From positions 367,459 through 431,458 of the forward strand of contig NZ_JAHKQL010000004.1 of assembly GCF_018861005.1 (NCBI RefSeq): a stretch of 64,000 bases of DNA. The letters run 5' to 3'. The position numbers and the translations under genes were made by a program. The notes beneath the pieces were generated by a model. That model saw nothing but the letters and a program-made list of their open reading frames with translations. It was not told the DNA's origin and did no database searches. Positions 58,360-64,000 of the stretch are shown here, one piece after another. Source of the DNA: Polaribacter vadi. GTDB taxonomy: Bacteria; Bacteroidota; Bacteroidia; Flavobacteriales; Flavobacteriaceae. Position 1 is the stretch's first letter. Each line of letters opens with the position of its first letter.

Positions 58360-58860
58360 TTAAAAGTCATCATCATCAAACGGATTATCGAATGGTAAAT
58401 CGTCTTCAATATCATAATCATCAATATTTACGCCTGGAGGATTAAATAAACCCCATCCATCAATTTTATAATTCTGCTTATTAAATGTCTTGACCCACTC
58501 TGCAAATAGTATTCTAAATTCTTCAATTTCATCTCTAATAAGTTTTAAATAATCAACATCTTTAAAACTTAACTCTTTTAAACTAGTTGTATATGCTAAA
58601 ATATAACGAGCTTCTCTTCGAATAATAGTAGCAGTTTCCATTTTAATATCATACAATATTTCTTCATCATAAACACCAGCTATTTTTGCGGGTATCAACC
58701 TTGAACTATTTGTTAAGTATTCTTTAAAGTACTGCATCATTTTTTTTTCTGCATCAGCATCTTCATCACATTCTTCAATTAAATCAGCTACCTTGCTAAC
58801 CAATTCATTAATTTGTTCAGCCTTAATATAAAGTGGTAAATTTTCTAAGCTTTCATTCAT
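58360..58860 (-). CDS. Conserved hypothetical protein with acidic tail
   Basis: A 166-aa soluble, helical protein (YIKAEQINELVSKVADLIEECDEDADAEKKMMQYFKEYL, TATIIRREARYILAYTTSLKEL, YLKLIRDEIEEFRILFAEWVKTFN). It ends in GWGLFNPPGVNIDDYDIEDD and FDNPFDDDDF. The very acidic C-terminus and helical body suggest a binding partner protein. No family recognised. It lies 48 bases upstream of folP on the same strand, so partial co-transcription is possible. Confidence 0.7.
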   Translation of the reverse strand: MNESLENLPLYIKAEQINELVSKVADLIEECDEDADAEKKMMQYFKEYLTNSSRLIPAKIAGVYDEEILYDIKMETATIIRREARYILAYTTSLKELSFKDVDYLKLIRDEIEEFRILFAEWVKTFNKQNYKIDGWGLFNPPGVNIDDYDIEDDLPFDNPFDDDDF

Positions 58861-58908
58861 TTTAAAACAATTTTTGTAAAAAATTAAAATTATAGTTTAC
58901 TATTTAAC

Positions 58909-59730
58909 TTATTTTAGTTGTTCAACAATTTTTACAGCTTCTACAGCTTCTTTTACATCGTGCACACGTAAAATATTTGCCCCATTTAATAAAGCAATTG
59001 TGTTTGCGGAAGTGGTTGCATTTAAAGCTTCTTGTGCAGAAATATCTAAGGTTTTATATAACATCGATTTTCTTGAAATTCCTGCTAAAATTGGTGCATC
59101 TAAACTTTTAAAAAGTTCTAAATTACTTAAAATTTTAAAATTATGAGCAATGGTTTTTCCAAATCCGAAGCCAACATCAATAATAACATCATTTAATTTT
59201 AGTTGATGCAATTCGAATATTTGTTTTGCAAAAAACGAAATAATTTCTTTAGTTACATCTTCATAAACAGGATTTTGCTGCATATTTTGTGGTGTACCTA
59301 AAATGTGCATTAAAATATAAGGAACTTGCAAATTGGCAACTGTACCAAACATTTTATCATCCATAGTTCCACCAGAAATATCATTAATTATTGCTGCTCC
59401 AGAATTTACAGTAGCTTCAGCAACTTTACTTCTAAATGTATCCACAGAAATTATAATTTCTGGGTAATTTTTTATCAGCAAATCAATAACAGGAATTATT
59501 CTTTGCATCTCTTCTGTTTCAGAAATATGAGCAGCTCCGGGTCTAGAAGAATATGCACCAACATCAATAAAAGTAGCACCTTCTGCTAACATTTTATCAA
59601 CCTGATTTAAAATTGCTATTTCGTCTTTGTATTTACCTCCATCAAAAAAAGAATCTGGAGTTATATTTAAAATCCCCATCACTTTTGGCGATGATAAATC
59701 TACTAAATTTCCTTTGCAGTTTATGGTCAT
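58909..59730 (-). CDS. folP: Dihydropteroate synthase
   Basis: A 273-aa TIM-barrel enzyme that joins dihydropterin pyrophosphate with p-aminobenzoate in folate synthesis. The signatures KVMGILNITPDSFFDGGKY, GATFIDVGAYSSRPGA, VDTFRSKVAE, INDISGG, VGFGFGKTIAHNF, and GISRKSMLYK are all present. Length is normal. It starts 1 base after the LOG-family gene, so the two are one transcript. Confidence 0.96.
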   Translation of the reverse strand: MTINCKGNLVDLSSPKVMGILNITPDSFFDGGKYKDEIAILNQVDKMLAEGATFIDVGAYSSRPGAAHISETEEMQRIIPVIDLLIKNYPEIIISVDTFRSKVAEATVNSGAAIINDISGGTMDDKMFGTVANLQVPYILMHILGTPQNMQQNPVYEDVTKEIISFFAKQIFELHQLKLNDVIIDVGFGFGKTIAHNFKILSNLELFKSLDAPILAGISRKSMLYKTLDISAQEALNATTSANTIALLNGANILRVHDVKEAVEAVKIVEQLK

Positions 59731-59731
59731 T

Positions 59732-60313
59732 TTATTTGACTACTTTATTTATAATATCACTACGTTTTGGTGCTTTATAGGCATTTATCTTTTGCATTAA
59801 ATCATCTACAGAATCACCAATAATTAACATTTTTCTATTTGCTTCTTTTAAATAACCTTCTTCTACCATTTTATCTAATTGCAAAACAAGTGCATCAAAA
59901 AAACCATTAATATTTAAAAGACCTACAGGTTTTTGTTCTATTTGTAATTGGCCTAAAGTTAAGGCTTCAAACAACTCATCTAAAGTGCCAAAACCTCCTG
60001 GAAGCGTAATATAAGCATCAATTAATTTACTCATAATAACTTTGCGTTCGCTCATATTTTTACAAACTATCATTTCTTCTACTTCTGGATGAATTACTTC
60101 TTCTTTTTCTAAAATCTTAGGAATTACACCAATAACTTCTCCTTTTTTAGCCAGAATTTCATCAGCAATAACACCCATCAACCCTAATTTACCTCCACCA
60201 TAAACCAAGCCAATGTTATGATTTACAAAATAGTTACCCAATTCTTTGGCTGCATTTTTATAAATAGGATTAAAACCTAAACTTGAGCCACAAAACACAA
60301 CAATTCTTTTCAT
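59732..60313 (-). CDS. LOG-family (TIGR00730) Rossmann-fold protein
   Basis: A 193-aa protein with the family motifs GLVYGGGKLGLMG and LPGGFGTLDELFEAL, the latter the P-G-G-x-G-T-x-x-E catalytic loop. The family includes cytokinin-type phosphoribohydrolases that cleave ribose-5-phosphate from nucleoside monophosphates. In bacteria the role is often nucleotide clean-up. It precedes folP with a 1-base gap and is divergent from the DUF1599 gene. Confidence 0.92.
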   Translation of the reverse strand: MKRIVVFCGSSLGFNPIYKNAAKELGNYFVNHNIGLVYGGGKLGLMGVIADEILAKKGEVIGVIPKILEKEEVIHPEVEEMIVCKNMSERKVIMSKLIDAYITLPGGFGTLDELFEALTLGQLQIEQKPVGLLNINGFFDALVLQLDKMVEEGYLKEANRKMLIIGDSVDDLMQKINAYKAPKRSDIINKVVK

Positions 60314-60368
60314 GATAAGCGTTTGATAATTTCATTGTAAAAATAAATGAAAAGGCTATAAGATTTAC

Positions 60369-60376
60369 TACTTTTG
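60369..60376 (+). promoter_or_regulatory. DUF1599 gene promoter -7 box
   Basis: TACTTTTG (TAnnTTTG), 21 bases before the ATG at 60398. It covers a TTG at 60374 that is in frame with the gene, arguing against that TTG as the start. Confidence 0.55.
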
Positions 60377-60397
60377 AAAAAATACTTTTTTACAAAA

Positions 60398-60931
60398 ATG
60401 CAAGACACCTCAAAACAATATGATGCAGTAATTGAAAATTGCAGAAGTTTATTCATTAAAAAAATGTCTGATTATGGTTCTGCTTGGCGTATTTTACGTT
60501 TGCCATCTTTAACAGACCAAATCTTTATTAAAGCCCAAAGAATTCGTCAACTACAAGAAAATGAGGTTCGCAAAGTAGATGAAGGCGAAAAATCTGAATT
60601 TATTGGGATTATCAATTACTCGATTATGGCTTTAGTTCAGTTAGAAAAAGGGGTTGTAGATAACCCAGATTTAATCACAGAAGAGGCTACAATTTTATAT
60701 GATAAGCATGCTAAAATCACCAAAGAATTGATGCTAAATAAAAATCATGATTATGGTGAAGCTTGGAGAGATATGCGTGTTTCTAGCTTAACAGATTTAA
60801 TTTTACAAAAGCTTTTACGTGTAAAACAAATTGAAGATAATAAAGGAAAAACTTTAGTTTCTGAAGGTATTGATGCTAATTACCAAGATATGATTAATTA
60901 TGCCGTTTTTGCAATGATTCATTTGGGTTAA
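60398..60931 (+). CDS. DUF1599 protein with two tandem domains
   Basis: A 177-aa soluble protein (MQDTSKQYDAVIENC). The domain occurs twice: KMSDYGSAWRILRLPSLTDQIFIKAQRIRQL in the first half and KNHDYGEAWRDMRVSSLTDLILQKLLRVKQI in the second, each followed by an I-N-Y-x-x-x-A block. DUF1599 has an all-alpha NTP-pyrophosphohydrolase-like look, but its activity is unproven. The start is the ATG at 60398, since the upstream TTG lies inside the -7 promoter box. It is divergent from the LOG/folP genes. Confidence 0.9.
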   Translation: MQDTSKQYDAVIENCRSLFIKKMSDYGSAWRILRLPSLTDQIFIKAQRIRQLQENEVRKVDEGEKSEFIGIINYSIMALVQLEKGVVDNPDLITEEATILYDKHAKITKELMLNKNHDYGEAWRDMRVSSLTDLILQKLLRVKQIEDNKGKTLVSEGIDANYQDMINYAVFAMIHLG

Positions 60932-60939
60932 TATTTGTT

Positions 60940-60993
60940 ACAAAGTTTGAACGTAACAAAGTTTCAAAGCCAAAAAGTTATCATACAAAGTTT
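60940..60993 (+). repeat. Three ACAAAGTTT direct repeats
   Basis: ACAAAGTTT at 60940-60948, 60956-60964 and 60985-60993 (spacing 16 and 29 bases) in the convergent gap between DUF1599 and the hydroxylase gene. The last copy runs into the hydroxylase stop codon. Function unknown. Confidence 0.4.
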
Positions 60994-61879
60994 AATCTTT
61001 TTTACCTAAAGGATACATTTCTTGCTGAATAAATCCTTTAGGAAAATTCTCATCACCCTCAAAACCCAACTCAATATCTCTACCAGAATGTGGTATGTAA
61101 TTGGTTTTAAAAATATAATCCCAAATACTTAGTGTAATTCCGAAATTTACACCAAACTTACGTTCTTCTGGCAATTCTCTAGAATGATGCCAAATGTGCA
61201 TTTTTGGGTTGTTCAAAATATACTTTAACCAACCATAATCCCAATTGATATTTGCATGATTTAAATGCCCAATAGTGATGTTAAAAAAATGTACAAAAGC
61301 TACATCTTGTGCAGAAAACCCACCAATAATTGCTAAAGGAATGTATTTTAAAGAGTTGTAAACCACAGGTTCCATCCAATGATATCGCAAATGAGCAGCG
61401 AAACCCATTTGTTTTACAGAATGATGTACTTTGTGAAAATTCCAAAGAAATTCTACGCTATGCAGCAACCTGTGTGTCCACCATTGTACAAAATCTACCA
61501 CAATAAAAAAGATAAATATTCTAGATAGAAAAGGCAATTCATTCAATTCTAAAAGTTGAAAATTAGCTATTGATAAACCTACAACTCCCAAAACATCATT
61601 AAACAATTCTGATGCTGAATTAGACAAGGCAATAAGCACAATTAAGTTTAAAAGAAAGAAATTAAAGAACATATAAAACGTATCTAACCAAAAATCTTTT
61701 CTGAATAGTGATTGATTTTTTCGCCAAGGAAAAATGGCTTCTAAACCCCAAACTATTAATGAAATTATAATTAATCCGTAGAAATAATTCTCCCAATTCA
61801 GTTCCATTAAAACCGAATTTTTAAGGTAATTCCAATAACTGGAATACGAGTTTTTTATAATGTCTAAGTATTTGTTCAT
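60992..61879 (-). CDS. Fatty acid hydroxylase / sterol desaturase family membrane protein
   Basis: A 295-aa membrane di-iron enzyme. The four membrane segments fall at about 30-50, 70-90, 110-135 and 175-200. Histidine boxes are HRLLH (in QWWTHRLLHSVEFLWNFHKVHH), HKVHH and HIWHH (in NPKMHIWHHSRELPEERKFGVNFG), the pattern of the fatty-acid-hydroxylase superfamily. Substrate may be a lipid, hopanoid or carotenoid and cannot be told from sequence. Single gene, about 60 bases downstream of the purine nucleoside phosphorylase. Confidence 0.88.
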   Translation of the reverse strand: MNKYLDIIKNSYSSYWNYLKNSVLMELNWENYFYGLIIISLIVWGLEAIFPWRKNQSLFRKDFWLDTFYMFFNFFLLNLIVLIALSNSASELFNDVLGVVGLSIANFQLLELNELPFLSRIFIFFIVVDFVQWWTHRLLHSVEFLWNFHKVHHSVKQMGFAAHLRYHWMEPVVYNSLKYIPLAIIGGFSAQDVAFVHFFNITIGHLNHANINWDYGWLKYILNNPKMHIWHHSRELPEERKFGVNFGITLSIWDYIFKTNYIPHSGRDIELGFEGDENFPKGFIQQEMYPLGKKD

Positions 61880-61938
61880 TTCTTACAATTATAAAATGTA
61901 GCCATTTCAGATTTTGAAAACCTGAAAAGTCTAATTTA

Positions 61939-62757
61939 TTATAAAACCTTAATAACTCCCTTAAACAAAGTAATCATTTTTGGTTCAGCTTCACCAGCAA
62001 TAGCTATGATTTCTGCAATATCTACAGGTTGTAAGTTTTTAGGATCACATTCATCAGTTAACACAGAAATTGCAGCACAAGGTAAATTTAGTTGTTTGGC
62101 AACAATTACTTCTGGAACTGTACTCATACCAACAGCGTCAGCTTCTAAAATTTGTAACATTCTATATTCTGCCCTAGTTTCTAATTGAGGACCTAATACA
62201 CTTGCATAAGTTCCTTGATGTAAAAGAATATTTTCTGTTTTTGCTACTTCAATGATTTTTGAGTTGATTTCTTTTGAATATGGTGCTAACATATCTGCAA
62301 AAATATTACCAAAAGTATTTGCCCCTTTAAATGCTAATGGAGATTGACCTTGTAAGTTTATATGATCTTCTATCAACATTAAATCGCCTTTTTTGTAAGA
62401 TAAATTAATTGCACCTGCAGCATTAGAAATTAGCAAATTTTTGATTCCTAGACCGTGCATTGTTCTAATTCCGTAAGTAACTTCCCAAGGAGTATAACCT
62501 TCATATAAATGAAAACGACCAGACATTACAAGTACTTTTTTGCCTGATAATTCTCCGTAAATTAATTTACCAGAATGAAACTCTACAGTTGCCACTGGAA
62601 AATTCGGAATATCTTTATACGCAATTTCTATTTCTATAGAAATTTCATCAACTAATTTACCTAATCCTGTTCCTAAAACAATCCCTATTTCTGGATTTGC
62701 TAATCCTTTTTGAGTTAAAAAATGGATGGTTTCTTTTAATTGATTTTGTTTGGTCAT
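61939..62757 (-). CDS. Purine nucleoside phosphorylase (inosine/guanosine type)
   Basis: A 272-aa trimeric PNP that cleaves inosine and guanosine with phosphate. Motifs are IGIVLGTGLGKLVDE, ATVEFHSGKLIYG, MSGRFHLYEGYTPWEVTYGIR, NAAGAINLSYKKGDLMLIEDHINLQG, and VGMSTVPEVIVAKQL with the Asn-equivalent region VLTDECDP near the base. Length is normal. It is the nucleoside-salvage partner of the deoxynucleoside kinase at 21.6 kb. Confidence 0.95.
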   Translation of the reverse strand: MTKQNQLKETIHFLTQKGLANPEIGIVLGTGLGKLVDEISIEIEIAYKDIPNFPVATVEFHSGKLIYGELSGKKVLVMSGRFHLYEGYTPWEVTYGIRTMHGLGIKNLLISNAAGAINLSYKKGDLMLIEDHINLQGQSPLAFKGANTFGNIFADMLAPYSKEINSKIIEVAKTENILLHQGTYASVLGPQLETRAEYRMLQILEADAVGMSTVPEVIVAKQLNLPCAAISVLTDECDPKNLQPVDIAEIIAIAGEAEPKMITLFKGVIKVL

Positions 62758-62771
62758 ATTATATTAATTTA

Positions 62772-62843
62772 TCATTGAGAGTTTACAAAGCAATCTCTTT
62801 TTAAATAACAGATTGCTTCATTCGTTCTTCTTTCTCAATGACG
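62772..62843. repeat. CATTGAGA...GCAATCT hairpin, likely dispersed repeat
   Basis: The arms CATTGAGA / CTCAATG and AGCAATCTC / AGATTGCTT nest around an AT loop (62773-62843). On the minus strand it reads CGTCATTGAGAAAGAAG... then GAAGCAATCT, the form of CGTCATTGCGAGG...GAAGCAATCT repeats known from many bacteria. It fills almost the whole gap between the PNP gene and the T9SS protein gene and is probably a mobile-type repeat; the copy number needs a genome search. Confidence 0.6.
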
Positions 62844-62846
62844 TTT

Positions 62847-63548
62847 TTATTGTATCACTAATTTTTGTGTTTTCGTTTTACCATCAACATTAATTTTAGC
62901 CAAATAAATCCCTTTGTTAAAAGAAGAAATATCTATGCTATTATTTGTGATTTTAGATTGATGAAAAACTTGTTTTCCTAAAACATTAAAAATACGTATT
63001 TCAACAGAAACAGCATCAATATTTGAGAGTTGAATCTTGTTTTTTGCTGGATTTGGGTAAAAAGATATTTTATCAATTTTAACCTCATCAATATTTAAAA
63101 CTGAGCAATTATTTGATGAAAAAGAGGTAAAAGTTCCTAAATCCCAAAAATGATCGAAATCTAAACAATAGAAAAATACTTTATCAAAATCAGCTATATT
63201 TTTACCATTAGGTATAGCAACTGTAAAACTCTGTCTGCCTGAAGCTTGTGTTAAACCAATTTCGAAATGGTTTAAATTTGCTATTAAGGTTGTAGCTAAA
63301 ACATCATCAGAAATACCATTGGAATCTACCAAAAAAGCTCTAACATCTGGCCCAGGAGCTGTTCTAAAATTACTTCCTAAATTTAATGTAATTGTATTAT
63401 TTGTATTTAAAATAAGAGTCACATCACCAACAACATTATAAGAATCTTGGTCTGGATTGTTACCAAAACCCATTAAAGTTTCTGCACATTGTGCATTAAT
63501 TTGTAGGTAAGAAAGACTTAAAAAAGTAATAAGTAATAGTTTTTTCAT
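62847..63548 (-). CDS. Secreted protein with T9SS type A sorting domain
   Basis: A 233-aa exported protein with a signal peptide (1-19, INAQ). A roughly 130-residue beta-sandwich domain (DSYNVVGDVTLILNTNNTITLNLGSNFRTAPGPDVRAFLVD) is of the DM13 type: the V-x-G-x-v, F-x-t-x-x-G-P-D-l and FYC end are typical. The T9SS type A sorting tail begins near residue 160 (KISFYPNPAKNKIQLSN) and ends TKTQKLVIQ. It is thus exported through the outer membrane and anchored or released. It follows the TIGR04282 gene by 6 bases. Confidence 0.86.
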   Translation of the reverse strand: MKKLLLITFLSLSYLQINAQCAETLMGFGNNPDQDSYNVVGDVTLILNTNNTITLNLGSNFRTAPGPDVRAFLVDSNGISDDVLATTLIANLNHFEIGLTQASGRQSFTVAIPNGKNIADFDKVFFYCLDFDHFWDLGTFTSFSSNNCSVLNIDEVKIDKISFYPNPAKNKIQLSNIDAVSVEIRIFNVLGKQVFHQSKITNNSIDISSFNKGIYLAKINVDGKTKTQKLVIQ

Positions 63549-63554
63549 AAGAGA

Positions 63555-64000
63555 TTATTTAACATTTATAAACTTTGACATAATTTCTGGGATATCAATA
63601 ATATCCTCATATACATCTATGTCGTTTTTAAATGCTAATAATTTCACTTTTTTATTTTTTAAATCTAATAATGTATCTTTTCTTACAGTTTCTGTTCCCC
63701 AACTTTTATTTTTGAATACTTTTTCTTGTAATGCATTCATCCCTAAAAGATAATAACCACCATCTTCTGCAGGCCCAATAACTACATCATTATTATCTAA
63801 TTGAAGAAAAGCATTATCAATATTTTCTGATGATAAATTGTACAAATCACTACCAATAATCATTACTTTTTCGTAACCTAAATCAAACCCATTTTTAAAA
63901 GCGTTTAACATTCTAATTCCTAAATCTTCACCAAATTGTTGATGCTTTTGATAAATTTTAGCATCCCAAATGTCATTTTCTCTAACTTTAACAGAATAAT
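63555..64000 (-). CDS. TIGR04282-family glycosyltransferase (DUF2064), partial; N-terminus off the right edge
   Basis: The frame is open to base 64000. Visible residues include QQFGEDLGIRMLNAFKNGFDLGYEKVMIIGSDLYNLSSENIDNAF and DVVIGPAEDGGYYLLGM, the D-L-G-x-R-M, G-S-D-x-x-x-L and P-A-x-D-G-G-Y-Y-L-L-G blocks of the TIGR04282/DUF2064 family. This is a GT-A-like fold related to arsenosugar-biosynthesis glycosyltransferases. The initiator ATG is not visible; the ATG at 63911 is internal. Likely co-transcribed with the T9SS protein gene. Confidence 0.85.
   Translation of the reverse strand, partial: YSVKVRENDIWDAKIYQKHQQFGEDLGIRMLNAFKNGFDLGYEKVMIIGSDLYNLSSENIDNAFLQLDNNDVVIGPAEDGGYYLLGMNALQEKVFKNKSWGTETVRKDTLLDLKNKKVKLLAFKNDIDVYEDIIDIPEIMSKFINVK

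Noticed and set aside
60374..60397. TTG start adding 8 residues to the DUF1599 protein
   Set aside because: The TTG is part of the -7 promoter box TACTTTTG, so it would not be in the mRNA. The ATG at 60398 fits better.
1..64000. Search for CRISPR arrays, tRNA/rRNA genes, integrases, transposases, toxin-antitoxin pairs or prophage genes
   Set aside because: None could be supported by reading the sequence. Repeats found are short hairpins, not regularly spaced arrays.

Overview
The window comes from the chromosome of a low-GC Bacteroidota, most likely a marine Flavobacteriaceae member (Polaribacter/Tenacibaculum-like; the genus is inference). The evidence is a GldA-type gliding ABC ATPase, a type IX secretion (T9SS) type A sorting tail, two GLPGLI proteins next to a TonB-type barrel, a short 287-aa RpoD, a DnaE with a built-in exonuclease, bS16 with a long acidic tail, fused IcmF, GSIII plus eukaryote-type GSII, and many copies of the Bacteroidota -7 promoter box TAnnTTTG. 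I see no phage, integrase, transposase, CRISPR array, rRNA or tRNA. This is mostly core genome with small accessory patches.

Layout. 1-5.0 kb: rpsP-rimM, a large Asp-box repeat secreted protein and a LolA-like secreted protein (all minus). 5.2-12.3 kb: DUF2383 protein, dnaE, and an overlapping aldonolactone-oxidase-like/HAD pair (plus). 12.3-19.1 kb (minus): gldA, a membrane protein, then a small secreted protein-GLPGLI-GLPGLI-TonB-type barrel operon, divergent from an RprXY-like sensor kinase/regulator pair (19.2-21.5 kb). The shared upstream region holds three GTTAAC sites exactly 10 bp apart. 21.6-25.0 kb: deoxynucleoside kinase, an ECF sigma/61-aa/MscS operon, and rpoD. 25.1-32.6 kb: YHYH lipoprotein, rpe, an exonuclease-GIY-YIG fusion, prfA, a lipoprotein and a GAF histidine kinase. 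A scar where an HxlR regulator and a VOC (glyoxalase) gene were both truncated lies at 32.7-32.9 kb. 33-42 kb: purM, divergent GSIII and GSII, a DUF4136 lipoprotein, and icmF carrying two inverted palindromic inserts.

42.2-45.9 kb is a compact minus-strand operon: a GbsR/MarR-type regulator, two small membrane proteins, a DUF2071 protein, a membrane-anchored methyltransferase split by one TGA codon, another membrane protein and an FMN-type oxidase-fold protein. The same 22-bp operator-like palindrome lies before the regulator and before the rest of the operon. 46.0-48.7 kb is a stress-type cluster: DUF3703 protein, a 34-aa peptide with 11 cysteines, a SigZ-type sigma factor with a cysteine tail, and a dienelactone hydrolase. 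The first two share an identical ECF-style promoter (TGCATC-N17-GTCTATT). These two cis-regulatory findings are the best candidates for undescribed systems.

48.7-64 kb: M14 and M61 peptidases, a methyltransferase, an EF-hand YHYH lipoprotein, YgiQ radical SAM protein, folP with a LOG-family gene, DUF1599, a fatty-acid-hydroxylase-type membrane enzyme, purine nucleoside phosphorylase, a T9SS cargo protein and the 3' part of a TIGR04282 glycosyltransferase that runs off the right edge. Several intergenic spaces hold hairpin repeats that look dispersed.
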